A DNA stretch of 64,000 nucleotides from Capitulum mitella (lineage: Eukaryota; Arthropoda; Thecostraca; Pollicipedomorpha; Pollicipedidae), in contig CP099848.1 in the NCBI GenBank assembly GCA_030062745.1, positions 5,573,685 to 5,637,684 on the forward strand, read 5' to 3'. A program made the position numbers and the translations under genes. Within the stretch, counting starts at the first letter, position 1. The number at the start of each line of letters is the position of its first letter. The notes beneath the pieces are model-generated. The model did no database searches, was not told the DNA's origin, and was given only the letters and a program-made list of their open reading frames with translations. Positions 1-11,231 of this stretch are shown here, in pieces.

Positions 1-927
1 GAATTTAAAACATTTTGCAAACCTCCAGATAAAGAACTGGGCAAGAACATACAAATATTTTTGTTGGCCTGAGCTCATTTTGCAAGGTAAGGTCAAGTTC
101 AGAAGTCAAAATCTGGCCTTATGTACGTATTTCCAGCGTTGTTTTCAAACAAAAATCCGGAATATATATAACTCAGCACGGAGTCCCCTACGCGTTTTAA
201 AGTCTCGGGTCGATATCAGGTCGGGTGACGAAGGTATATCTTAAATGCCCGCAAGGGTACCCTATATTACGACGGTCATAAACAGAACTTTTAAAAATAT
301 AATCAATGCGAATGGCTGAAATCGTTTTCAAACGTTATAAAATGAATCTAAGAGCCATTCGTGACTCTGGGGTCAAAGGTCGCAAGTTCGCCTGGTAAGC
401 ATGCGACCATGACAGTTCCCCCTTTTCATGCCCCTGGTATCACTCATACCAACAATACACAAACATTAAAATACGATATGTGCGTCATAAATACAAAGTG
501 ACTTTTAAAGGCGTAAGACAAAATACGTCAAACTTTTGTATTAATTCGGTTTCCAAAAAATAGTTGTCCTTTTTTCTAAACCGTGTGAACACCCATGAAT
601 CCGATCAGAATTCCAGGCGTATGAGCCAAAGGGAAAGGTCCCATTGCTTAGCTCTTAATTCATGTCAGTTGCGTCCAAATCGTTAAATAAACATCGGACT
701 TAAAACAAGAAAAAATTTTCCCGCCTTACTTTTTTGTCTTTGTATTTGCCTTTTAAAACACTTCACGGACTTGTTTTTTTTTACAAAGATGTAGTTAACT
801 TCATGGCGAAACGATTGCCGTTTGTTGCGGTGAAATCGAACAGGTAGTTCTCGAGATCTAATGGGGACGGGCGAAAAAGCTCCAACATGCGGGAATGCGT
901 CCAAGCGTTATGGGTAAAGGAATAAGG
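1..927 (+). mobile_element. piggyBac-like non-autonomous element, copy 1 (cut by window edge)
   Basis: The right part of a roughly 1.2-kb repeat that occurs four times in the window in the same orientation (others at 10016, 17422 and 46718). The shared 3' part runs through a block reading 'gattgccgtttgttgcg', then 'gtagttctcgagatct', and ends in a degenerate terminal repeat followed by TTAA at 928-931. The other copies show the complete plan TTAA-CCCTATTCCCGG...CCGGGAATAGGG-TTAA, which is the layout of piggyBac-superfamily elements. No transposase reading frame is present, so this is a non-autonomous derivative. This copy is the most diverged of the four. A GGGTCA-A-AGGTCG direct repeat lies at 370-382. 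Confidence 0.7.
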
Positions 928-1233
928 TTAACGGCCAGACGATTTTGTGTGACATAGTTTCATGATACTGCATCTAGCAGTTTGGCTGGAAGAGGTACAC
1001 CGATCTCAGATGCAAGTAAATTTGCTCACATACTGAAGTAATTAAGATGTAGAACCTACAGTGGGTATAAGGAACTCAGTTACTCGAGTTATTTGATAAG
1101 GCATAAATTACCAGGACAAATGGCATAATGGCCAAGACCATTGACCGTTCATATCTTGCTCATGACATCTGTCTGCATACCATGCAAGGCTGCATGCCTC
1201 CGCCTCTTACCAGGCACCTGTATTTGACCTCAG

Positions 1234-1388
1234 AGTGTCGCCGCCTGCTGACCAAAGTGCTGGAGCCTCTGCCGGCCCGGCGCCTGACGCTGCGCCACGT
1301 GGCGGTGCACCCCTGGATCACGCACAAGGGCCTCTCGCCGTTGACCGCTTACCAGCACCCGCGAGTCGGCAACCGGGAACACCAGGCG
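1234..1388 (+). CDS. Protein kinase exon, subdomain XI (HUNK/SNF1-related kinase-like)
   Basis: An exon of a serine/threonine kinase catalytic domain. The acceptor is 'tttgacctcag' at 1233. The frame reads CRRLLTKVLEPLPARRLTLR and then HVAVHPWITHKG, the end of a CAMK/AMPK-related kinase lobe: the invariant subdomain XI arginine is in PARRL, and HPWI is the typical last helix. HUNK has the comparable segment FLSKLLEPDPVRRP, which is the closest match I can recall. I place the donor at 1389 (gtcagt), leaving phase 0, which matches the phase-0 acceptor of the exon at 21080. The frame also stays open past 1389, so the donor is not certain. Earlier kinase exons would lie outside the window. This is nuclear or cytosolic signalling machinery by family; the substrate is unknown. 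Confidence 0.6.
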
Positions 1389-2882
1389 GTCAGTCAGCCG
1401 CCGCCGGTGGCCAGGGGTGTGGCGCCTCGAGTCAAAAGCTGCGCAGATAGCCGGTTCTGTAGGCTTCTCTTTGCATACAATGCCCATCGTCTTAACGTGA
1501 GGTTCAGGAAAAGTCGAGGAGATCCGGTCATTCCAGTGAGCCTGTGACGCGTCCCTGACCATCATCGCTCATTCCGGTGTTTGATCCTGCATGAGTATTC
1601 TGTCTTTCCACTTGTGACCCATACGGGGCCAGTTGTGCTAACTTAGAATTGCGTCTCATAAGCGCCATTTTGGGCAATATAAGCCTCAGCTTAATTTCGT
1701 TATTCCCAATGTCTGCAATGCCATGTGTTTCCACTGTTCTACTTTTGATAGAATGTTTCGTGCTTCGGTCACATGTTTTGTAGTTTTGTTCCCTTTAAAG
1801 AAACCGCATATCATTTTATCTGAGTCTCGTCTGCCATTCAGAACTGCCCCAACCTTACCTTCTCTTCCTGGAGTTTCTCTACAGTTCAATTGAATTTGGA
1901 ATTGCCTTTTGTTGTGTTTGATGGATCCGGTTTTTCATGTAAAGTTCCACACAGAATGACATCTCGCGGATCGACCACGGTATGCTTGGTACCCAACACC
2001 GCACAGTGAGAAGGGCGCCATTTTACTTTACAAAGGGTTGGCTGCTTGCACAACAATGACTGCAGCAACGGTTGCTAAAAAGGTGGCCAAATGCGAAATC
2101 TTGGTTTTTGGGCGCTTCCATTGCGCGTCAGCCTCACAAACAATTAAGATGTCCAAAAGATTTTTTTTTAAATAATCAGCCGTCATTTGGGAGCCATTTC
2201 ATCAACGCTATTGAAACTTGTCAGACGTATCATGCACAGAATGGGAATAATACTGTGAAAATTTTGTACATTTAGAAGAATTATTGGAAAAATTACTCAC
2301 AAAAACCCGAGCATCATTTTTGTAGGAACACCCTGTATTTTCGAAATGGCGTAGATACCATGGAATACAACGTAACACACGGGCGTGGAAAGCACTCCTG
2401 CCCTCCTATTAATGGCCAGGGGACGAAAATGACATGGACGATGCTCCACTTTTTCTGTCCGCCAATTGCGCACCGTTATAGAATCTTTAAGTAATTTTAA
2501 ACCTTCTCCTCAGTTTTTCCACATTTTCGACGGATAATTAAACCGCCTTGATTTTATCGTAATCGAATGCATAAAAACCCGAAAATATGAAATACATCAA
2601 GCAATTATTTTTATAAAAGACAGGGTAATTAACAAAGACATTCCGCACAGTGGATAAAACATAGTACAGCGTTGGGTATATTCAGGCCAGCGTGATCAGC
2701 TGGTGGCGTATGACAATTGTTTTGGAGATAACTGAGTCATTTACGTTAATTATGACTTTTGACTGATTCCGGCGAACAACGCAGGCTGCAAAGTGGGAGG
2801 TCCTTACTTTCTTGGACACATGAAAAGAACTCGAATACACGGCAAATACACAAAGATTCTATGCTATCTACGAAAATGTTGG
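1389..2882. other. Intronic sequence without recognised genes
   Basis: If the exons at 1234 and 21080 belong to one gene, this is the start of an intron of nearly 20 kb. Nothing protein-like was recognised. Moderately AT-rich, with no clear tandem repeats. Confidence 0.4.
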
Positions 2883-3295
2883 CAGGCACGTAGCCAGGAA
2901 TCAGCCAGGGGAAATGTTCAGAAGGGGCTTCCTCACCCCACGAGGCCCCTGAGCCCAAGAGGGTCCTCCATCAAAGAGCGCTGAGGTGGTCTCCCATATC
3001 CAAAAAAAACATTTGCATCTCACTTATCATTTGCATGGGCCTCTTATAACACAAGGGGTCTCTTTAGCATCAAGGGGGCCGCCTTTAGGATCAAAGGGAC
3101 TCCCTTGATCCTCAAGGAGCCTCCAGGGGCCTTCTATAACAGCATGGAGGGCCCGCTATGGTCTCGGAGGCCATATTGGAGAATCCTTTAGGCTCTCAAG
3201 GGATCAAAGAGAGCCTTTTACCTTTACCTTTTCCCTAAGAAAAAAGGGCGACCGTTCTCTCTCCCCCCCTCCCCTTCCCCTTGGCTACGTTCTTC
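2883..3295. mobile_element. hAT-like MITE with imperfect 8-bp target duplication
   Basis: Begins CAGGCACGTAGCCAGGA, and its right end is an imperfect inverted copy (...CCTTGGCTACGTTCTTC). It is flanked by aatgttgg on the left and aacgttga on the right, a diverged 8-bp target duplication as made by hAT transposases. Internally it is made of short repeats on the theme 'aaggggcc / ggatcaaaggg'. There is no coding capacity. Same terminal-repeat family as the elements at 26392, 27259, 37476 and 44717. Confidence 0.7.
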
Positions 3296-3394
3296 AACGT
3301 TGAGTTGATCGCCGTATTCGTCGCTGGTCGTTGCGCGGCTCCATGATTGGATTCTTGCCTGTCTATCCTCATCTGCGTGACGGGGCTAAACAGT

Positions 3395-3724
3395 CAGTAG
3401 TGTGGCAGAACAAAGCAGTGTCGGTAGTGTGACGAAGCTGCAGGGCCTATGGTGTGACAGCGCCGCGGAATCGGCAACGTAACGGAACAGGAGATCGGCA
3501 GTGTGGCGGAGCAGCCGGGCCTACAGTGTGGTGGAGCCGCAGATCGGTAGTGTGACGGAGCCGCGAAGCCGGTGGCGTGTCGAAGCTGCTGGATCGGTAG
3601 TGTGATGGGGCTAAAGGGTCCGTTGTGTGACGGAGCAGCAGAGTTGGCAGTGTGACGGATGTGCGGGCTCGGTAATGTGACGGTCCGCTGGGCTGATGAC
3701 GTCCTAGATGCGTAAGCCCGGCAG
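3395..3724 (+). repeat. 25-bp minisatellite (TCGGTAGTGTGACGGAGC unit), left block
   Basis: About a dozen degenerate 25-bp units on the pattern TCGGTAGTGTGACGGAGC plus seven variable bases. The array is interrupted at 3725 by a 2.7-kb hAT-like insertion and resumes at 6408 (ggcagtgtgtcggag). Units in inverted orientation (GCTCCGTCACACTACCGA) occur at about 6865-6910, so the whole may be a foldback-like element with tandem-repeat arms. Confidence 0.7.
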
Positions 3725-6407
3725 CAGTGGCGTAGCCAAGGGGGGGGGGGGCAAAGGGGCCACGCCCCTCCCTGGCGGCCGAGCGGGAGTTCTTTGAATA
3801 GCGTCAGGCCCCTGCAGGGTGTCTTGCACTGTCCGGAACAGACAATTAAAGCAAAATAAGAATGTTTTAAGCATTAACGAAGGTTTACGAACCTAAAGAA
3901 AACGTACTCCGAATATACAAGAAGACTTTGTGTGCTATGAAGAGAGGACCGTGGTCTGACTTAGCGTTATAGGGGCTTCTGCTAGTTTGTAGTGGAGTTC
4001 ACTGCTTGTCTGGGGAGGGCCCCCTGTCGGCCCATGAAGGGCCCCTGTCAGCCTCTGAAGGGACCTCCTTTCGTTCTGGAAGAAGGTCCCTGCCTTTGTC
4101 TCCAAAAGTCGACAGGCGCCATTTACAGGCGGATACGGTGCCCTCTGCAGACAGACAGTGACCCTCCTGGCCAACAGGTGCCCCTAAAAAATCATTCAGG
4201 GGCCCCTGCTTTCCTGTAAAGATGCCCATGCCGACCTGCAAGAGGAGCCCACCAGGTTGGCAGGAACGTCTGTACAGGCGAGCATGTGCCCCCTTTACAC
4301 TTCAGCGGGACCCCTTTACAAATCGACAGTAATTTTAACCACATGGGGACCCACTGATTACGGAGACCAGGTGCGGGTCCAAAGGGGAGCAATTGTGGCA
4401 GTCGCTCCCTCCCCCTGAGGCCTGAGAAGGGGCCCCTGTCATACTTAGAAGGAACCCCGAAGGGGTCCCGTGTGAGCTTTACGGGGTCTCTATAAGAACT
4501 TCAAGAAAGCTCTTGATGCAGTCGGGGAGGTCTCATTGAGAGTCAGATGACCTCTGAGACGCATAGAGGCAGCCTGAAGCTCCCAAAGGGTCCCTGAGAC
4601 CACAACAGGGCCTCAACACGGCAGAATGTCGCTGAGACCGCCAGATGGCTCATAGGGCCCCTGAAACGGCCAAGATGAGGACTGAGTCCTAGGGGGCCCC
4701 TGTGAGTGAAAAGCTGAAGGGTCTTGATGCAGTCAGAGGGTCTCCGGGAGGGTTAATGAGACCCTGGCACAATAAGATGGTCCCTAAGATGGAAAGAAGG
4801 GCCCCTCCATGGGACGGAAAGGGGCCCCAACACGGCAAAAGGTCCATGAGACCGCTAAAATTGTCAGAGAGACACCTGAGACGGCAAGGACTTAAGAGGA
4901 TGCCTAGCACGGCATAAGGAGACCCTGGCGAGCCAGAGGGGTCCCCTGAACGGGGATTCGTCGGTGACCTTCTCAACATCGGGAGGAGCCACAAATGGGT
5001 TGCACTGGCCTTTTTGAAACCTTGAGGGGTTCTTGATGTTGTCAGGAGCCCCTGGAAAGGTCCGGTGGTTTCTGAGACGGCAAGATGGACCTGTATACCG
5101 CAGACGACCACTGAGACCGCCAAAAAGGTCGCGGAGCCCCTGCAAGACAAGGATAATAAGAGGACCTCTGAGACGGTATTTGGGTTTTATGAGGGCGCTG
5201 GACAGCCAGAGAGTCCCCGAGTGTAACAAGGGGGCTCCTGGCACGGGCAAGGTCCGCCTGAGACAGCCTGTGAGGCCCTGAAGCGCCAACAAAAGCCCCT
5301 TCTTTCAGCTAAAGGGGCCCTGAAACACTGCCAGATGCGCCTCATGTAGCAGAGGAAGACCCCTAATACAGCCATGGGGACAACTGGAGACGTTCAGAGG
5401 GCCTGTGGCACTGCACAGGGGTCCTGAAATTGCCAAAAGGTCTTTTGTAACTGCCAGAGAGCCCCTGAGATGGAAAAAAAGTGTTTCCCAGAGACGATAA
5501 AAGGGGTACCCAATACCACAGGGGGCCCACTGAGACTGCTACAGAGGGACCTTTGAAACTACTAACTAGAAGTCTCTAGCAGTAGGGGCCCCTGAGACAA
5601 CCAGAGGGGCCCCTGAAACCGCTAGACCTTGAGACGTCCAGACTGTTCCTGAAGCGGCCAAAGGAGCTAGAGGATTGCCAGAAGCGCCTCTGTCACGACA
5701 GGGAGTGACTTATACAGGGCCTTTTTTTAGTGCCTGAGTACCTGAAGGGCTCCCTAGACGGCAAAAACGTCCCAGGGACGACAGGAGGGGACCCGAAATG
5801 GCCTAAGTGTCCCTGAAAATACCAGATGGGTCACCAGTACTGTCCGAGATGCCCCTGAAACTGCCAAAGGAGCGCATGAGACGTCATGCGGGACACGTGG
5901 AACTGTAAAAGGGACCTAAGACCACTAGACTGTGCTGGCACGGCAGACGGCCCTAGACCACCAGGTGTCCCAGTAACTGCAAGAGGAAACCTAAACTAGG
6001 CTGGCAAAAAAATCCCCAGGAGCTACAGGATGGCAGACGGGCTCCTGGACCAGATACAGACACGACTTTTGAAATGGAGGGAGGGACGGAACCGCCTAAA
6101 ATCTCGCCGTTTCTGTCATATTTCGGCCACTTGGTTCGGGAACAAAACGCATAATTTTCCCAAATAAAGTGACGCATTTGATTTTTGTTCGGTTATTTTA
6201 TATGGTGCAGAAGTGAAATTACATCATTTTTCATATCTGAAGGACAAAAAATGGGGTCCCGGCGTTGAACATTCGCTTCCACACCCCCCCCCCCTCTCCC
6301 CGCCTTGGCGAAATCCTGGAACCGCCCTTGGCGAGGACCCCAATGATTACGAGGGCCCTCTTGATCCGGTTTGGCTCCCCCTGGGCGGAATCCTGGCTAC
6401 GCCCCTG
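3725..6407. mobile_element. 2.7-kb non-autonomous hAT-like element with perfect 8-bp target duplication
   Basis: Starts CAGTGGCGTAGCCAAGG and ends ...CCTGGCTACGCCCCTG, which are inverted copies of each other. The flanks are CCCGGCAG at 3717-3724 and again at 6408-6415, a perfect 8-bp target duplication. This fits a fairly recent hAT-type insertion. The interior has no transposase. About 3990-5960 is a degenerate minisatellite built on 'aggggcccctgagacngcca' with units of roughly 27-33 bp; open frames there are by-products of the repeat. The G-run after the left end and the C-runs near 6285 are typical of this family's subterminal regions. Confidence 0.85.
3990..5960 (+). repeat. Degenerate minisatellite inside the hAT-like element
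   Basis: Many diverged units containing 'ggggcccctgagac' and 'cggcaagatgg', about 27-33 bp apart. Long open frames on both strands exist only because the repeat lacks stop codons; they show no domain and their composition is repeat-driven. Confidence 0.7.
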
Positions 6408-6990
6408 CCCGGCAGTGTGTCGGAGTCGGCCGCAGGGTCGGCAGGTCCGCTCCTGGCGCCGCGCGGCGCCGTGATGAGGCGGCCGGCCGCCGACAGCCGG
6501 CCGGGGAATGGCGCGCTGACGCGGCGAGACGGCCCGTGCCGGCACCCGCCGCCCGATCGGACATCATCGGCGACCAAATCACCGGACCCGGCCGCCGCCG
6601 GTCACGCCCAGACAGCGCCACTGTCGTCTGGTGCCGGGTGGCGCAACACGCACCGAGCCGCCACCGCCGCCGCCGCCGGCTGGCATTGTCCTGTAGCCGG
6701 CGGCGTAACCAGCCAGAGGGAATTTGTGGAGGCATGCGATACGCCCTGCGCATTTACCGCCAATGGTGCGCTGTGGTAAAATTAGTTGTGACAGAAGTGC
6801 AACATTCCCACACGAAGTGGTCACACTTTGAGCATCATTACACTTCACCACACTATAGGCCCTCCTGCTCCGTCACACTACCGACTTTGCTGACCCGTCA
6901 CACAAATCTACAGTGATTCCTCGTCACGCTTTTCTGTTGAAATGCGTCACATCTGTCAAAGTGTGAAACTCGTTCCGTGCTCCTGACTGG
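6408..6990. other. GC-rich block after the hAT-like element
   Basis: Resumption of the 25-bp minisatellite, then a CpG-dense stretch (about 6420-6720) and inverted minisatellite units near 6865-6910. Several frames are open through the CpG-dense part, but none looks like a known protein. Confidence 0.4.
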
Positions 6991-6993
6991 AGC

Positions 6994-7229
6994 ACACGCC
7001 CGCCGGGATGCCGGTGCATCGATCTGTGCCAGTCCCCGCCACTTTCGGCGTGTCGCCGTTACGTGACATTGCGGCCCGGCGGCGGCGAGGGACGGGAGGC
7101 GCGTGACTCCGGCAGCCGACGAAGAGGCTGAGCCGACGCCCTGGCGGCGGCGGCCGGCGCACTGCTGGGCCGTCAGCTGTGCAACTCTCCGGTGCCCGGT
7201 CCTGCCGTCACCTGCACGCTATCGGCGCG
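6994..7229 (+). repeat. CpG-rich duplicated segment, copy 1
   Basis: About 236 bp closely similar to 9389-9640. Both contain 'ccgggatgccggtgcatcga', then 'tgtgccagtccccgcc', 'ttacgtgacattgcggcc' and finally 'ctatcggcgcg'. The main difference is a shorter GCG-rich middle in this copy. Same orientation, 2.4 kb apart. No coding content recognised. It may be a duplicated CpG island or an unclassified repeat. Confidence 0.75.
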
Positions 7230-9388
7230 CAAAGCATAATAGCAAAAAGCATAATAGCAAAGTCCCAGTTTGTAGGTTTCGAATGGCCGCGGTAGGAGGG
7301 AAAACATGAGAGAGGTAAAACGTAAATGAAAAGTACGCGTTCCTCCTATGTCTTGACGATACAAAAAGGGGACAATTTAGACATTTGCTCTTTGTCTGCA
7401 AAGATAATCACCATTCAGGTATCCCCATCCCCGCTAAGCCTCCAACCGAAGACTGCACCGCATCCCCAGCAGTGGCACAGTCATGAACATGCGGTGCTGA
7501 CCCTTGCTCCTCTCTTGACGAAAGGTTAGAGGAGAAATCTGTGGACGATATGAACAACTGCTTTACCATGCACTGGCAAGGCTTTGCATACAAATGAAAT
7601 ACCACTTTTGTAAGAAAAGAAATTGTTGAGTGCTGGCACTTTTTCCTACGGGCGGCGCTGAAGCCTCCGAAATTAGTAAAGAATTCAAAAGCCTTCATGG
7701 TGTTCCACTCCTCTTAAATGGTGCCATATTCTTTTAATTAATTTTCTTGTCACCGCACTCGTCAGGCTGCCGCCAGCATTTCGAGTGTGGCATCTGTGGC
7801 TTTCTCCGCAACACCTTTTGACGGATTCCGGGAAACACTCACAACGTAAGGATGGCGTTAATGTCGCTTTTATACACAACTCACCAAGTGAACAATGAAG
7901 AAAGCCGCTCACAAAATGCCCTTAGCGAAACCCACTTACTTGGCACACCCGCAAACGCAGACTGTGGCAACACTTTAATAAGTCACCAGTCAATTTACAG
8001 CGTGCCTCATGAAAGGGAGTGGTATTGCCACCACCGTGTAGACTGGACCAAGCCAACTACTATTGACTGGCTTGAAGTTCATTCAGTTTAAGTTCATTAA
8101 AGTCCATTCAGTGACTCACTTGCGTACTTTGCGTCAGACTTGCATTGCCAAAGACTCCTGCAATCCACGAGTTTCACAAATGTACAATGACTGCCGCGTC
8201 AGACTTACCTGTTGACATGCGTCATATTTGTCAAAGTGCTGCTTTGCCCGTTTCGCTTTTGTTAGCTTCAGTTTAATCCTTCCGGTCAATTTTAATTTGC
8301 GCTTGATAGTTCTTAAAACAACGAATATTTGGAAATTTAAATGACCAACGCTATATACTAAAGTCGTCTTGCGTTAAAATGGTAGCTTCGCAACTGACTG
8401 AAGCGGTTAATGGTGCAGATAACGTGAATAATTTAACATGAAACTCGTTGCAAACTTAACACCATTCAACGCGGAGCAAACTGGCGGCGTAATTGTTCTT
8501 TTTTCAAGTCGGCAAGGTAAACAAAGTGCAGCAACATTATTTTGTCAGTATTTGGCTTTCACACTAAAATATTTATATAGAGGTAAAGTCACGAAATTCG
8601 TTTCAGAATTGTGTGGCATTGATGTATCCATTAATATTACATACATCTTGAACAGCCTCGCTAAAAACATTGTCTTTCAGTGGGTGAGCAATTTCTACGT
8701 TGCCTACCTTGGAAAACCACCCTTCTTTTTTCCTGAAGCTTATTTCTTAGTCACTTGCATTAACTTGGTCATAATCACTCCTGTGCTGAGTAAAATGTGC
8801 CGAGGTTGCGCTCATTTTGAGCTGAAATTAAAGCCTTAAAGTTTTTAATGGCGCGTTTTTATGACCACTTCCATAAACTTTGGTTGCATGTTTGTTTGAA
8901 AGAAGGCGTCGACTTTTTTTGCAGAAAATTAATCGTTGATAAGCAACAGAGCCGAGTTTGGAAGATTTGTAGATAATTTATTCCATGCCCTAGGACTTCC
9001 GTGCGCAAATATGAATGTCGGTGTAATAACCGAAAACACTGCAAACTGAAATATGTCGATGAACAGCCTCTAGGAGGAAAGTGTTTCGTCCAGTTATTCT
9101 CCTTAACACGCGCTGTCAGAGGGCGAAGAACTGTTCCAAAATGAACCTCCTCCGTTACCTCCCTTACTTAAATAGACGACAAGGTCGTAAAAACCCGAGT
9201 TCCGCTGCTCCGTAGCGGAACTCTTCGCCAGCGTCACCGGTATCATATTCAAGAAGTCCGCCGGGCGCCGACGTTTGTTACCGTCTGACAGTGTCGAGGC
9301 GTCCTCAGTGGTGAGGCCTCGTTCGTGCCGTGCCCCGCTGGGAGCGCGGACGGGTGACGGGTGGCCCGGCTCAGCGGGGGGGGGGTGA
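7230..9388. other. Non-coding stretch between the duplicated CpG-rich segments
   Basis: Mostly AT-rich sequence. A short repeat 'atgcgtca.at.tgtcaaagtg' occurs near 6945 and again near 8217. A 133-codon frame at 8438-8839 has no recognisable features. Confidence 0.35.
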
Positions 9389-9519
9389 GCACGCGCCTGC
9401 CGGGATGCCGGTGCATCGATCTGTGCCAGTCCCCGCCACTTTCGGCGTGTCGTCGTTACGTGACATTGCGGCCCGGCGGCGGCGGTGAGGGGCGGGAGGC
9501 GCGTGACTCCGGCAGCCAA
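9103..9519 (-). other. Unidentified 138-codon open frame, low support
   Basis: Open on the minus strand and ending in SSSPSDSAC. The C-terminal two-thirds, including KRRRPADFLNMIPVTLAK and SGFYDLVVYLSKGG, has a mixed, protein-like composition. The N-terminal part is just the antisense of the duplicated CpG-rich segment, so a real start is doubtful. I do not recognise the family. It could be a fragment of a small gene or chance. Confidence 0.15.
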
Positions 9520-9640
9520 CGAAGGGCGCGCCGACGCGGCGCCCGGGCGGCGGCGGCGGCCGGCGGCCGGCGCACTGCTGGGCCGTCAGTTGTGCAACTC
9601 TCCGGTGCCCGGTCCTGCCGTCACCTGCACGCTATCGGCG
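9389..9640 (+). repeat. CpG-rich duplicated segment, copy 2
   Basis: Partner of 6994-7229, with an expanded GGC/GCG run in the middle (about 9535-9570). The sequence outside the two copies is unrelated, which gives clean duplication ends. Confidence 0.75.
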
Positions 9641-10015
9641 CGCCTGCCATCGCTCGGCTGATATGTAAGCTGCAGAACCCAAAAGGGCTGGGTTCTTATT
9701 GCAAACGTGACTGTTATGGAGGACTGGACATACGCTGTGCTTCGACTTTGATATTTCTTAAAAAAGGAATTAATATAGCAGAATGGGTTGTATCCTTCGA
9801 AACTGAGGTCTTCCCTTTGATTTGTTTATTTCGATTGAATGAAGCTTTATCAGCAATTACAAAAGTATACTAGACTGATTTCCCCATTCATGCAAATTTT
9901 TCTCCAACTGTGCTAAATTTTAGAGCTTCATACTCCAAACTTAATAACTTTGTTTTACCATACGTCGAAGCGTCTATAAGCATTGCACGATCCGTGTGGT
10001 AAAAACACAGCTTAA

Positions 10016-11227
10016 CCCTGTCTCCGGCAGGGGGGCTGAATCGACCCCTCCTCGGGTTCTTCGCTTACCAATTCCAGCGTTTTTGACGCAGCTCACCGAA
10101 ACTTGGTGACTTTTCCTAGCTATTCTTTCTACGTACTGTGAGCAAAATTTCGTAATTCTGTTTTGCTCAGGGACGGAGCCAGGCAACGTTTTTGGGAGGC
10201 ACCTCAGACCATTTCTGACCCTGCTGAGGGTAAAAGGAAAATGACTGTCAAATGTAACGTTTTTAAGATAAAAGCAAAAACTTTATATGGATATAAACGT
10301 AAATAGTTGGGCAACAAACGATTGCAATTTCGTTTATCGGTGGCCATTTTGCAAGGTCAGGTTAAGGTCAAAAGTCAAAATTTGGTTTTATAGCAAATAT
10401 TTTGGCGCTTTTTTCAAATGCCACACCCGGAATATATGTGACGTAGAAGGCTGCTCTCTACTTGCATTTCACGTTTCAGCTCGATATTAGGTCGGATCAC
10501 CGAGCAATGACCTAAAATGTCAGTGCGCGTACCCTTGATCACAATAGCCGTCAAATGGTATTTTCGGAACAGAGTGAATTCAGATGATTGGAAACGTTTC
10601 CAAATAATAATAAATGCACATGAGATCATTTCAAGTGATTCTTAGGTCATTGGAGGTCATTTAAGGTCAAGGGTCATAAGCTGATCTGAAGAACACGTGA
10701 ACATGACAGTCCCCCTTTTTCATGTCCTTGACACCGCCTATGCTAACGTTATACAAACACTGTAATGCGATTTGTACTTTTGCAACATAACATGACTAGT
10801 AGAAGCCAAAAAGGTGCTTTTAACATTTTTGTTAAATCAGTGTTTGAAGAACTAGTCCTCCTATTTTGAAAATCTTGTGAACGCCTATGAATTTCCTTAA
10901 AATTTCAAATGTACGGACCAGTGGTAAAAGCCCCATCCATAATCTCTCGATTCATGCCAATTTCACCAAAATCGGTGGATAAACAACGGAGTTATAAGAA
11001 GTCCAAAGATATCACCTATTTTGAATTTTTGTCCCCTGTATCCAGCTCTTTCAAAATTTTGAAAACTTCTTTTCATAAAAATGTGGTTTGCGTCATGGCA
11101 AATCGATTGCCGTTTGTTGCGATGAAATCGGACGAGTAGTTCTCGAGATCTCAGGGTAGGGCCGACTCCGCCCCCCCCCCCCTCACTGCCGGGAATCGGC
11201 CATACCGCTAGCCCTCCGGGAATAGGA
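10016..11227 (+). mobile_element. piggyBac-like non-autonomous element, copy 2
   Basis: Flanked by TTAA at 10012-10015 and 11228-11231. The left end CCCTGTCTCCGGCAGG and right end CCGGGAATAGGA form imperfect terminal inverted repeats. The length of 1212 bp matches copies 3 and 4. There is no transposase frame. An ordered array of AGGTCA half-sites lies at 10644-10676 (spacers 4, 4 and 1 bases). The right subterminal part carries a G/C homopolymer stretch. Confidence 0.85.
10644..10676 (+). promoter_or_regulatory. Nuclear-receptor half-site array (DR4-DR4-DR1) inside piggyBac-like copy 2
   Basis: AGGTCA at 10644, 10654 and 10664, then GGGTCA at 10671: direct repeats with spacers of 4, 4 and 1 bases. 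DR1 and DR4 arrangements are classic binding sites of RXR/USP-type heterodimers and orphan receptors. The match is seen directly; binding is inferred only. Confidence 0.4.
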
Positions 11228-11231
11228 TTAA

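Noticed and set aside
4689-5375. Long overlapping open frames on both strands
   Set aside because: They lie inside a degenerate minisatellite of the hAT-like element and mirror its unit.
8438-8839. 133-codon open frame on the + strand
   Set aside because: AT-rich composition, no motif, no splice context; compatible with chance.
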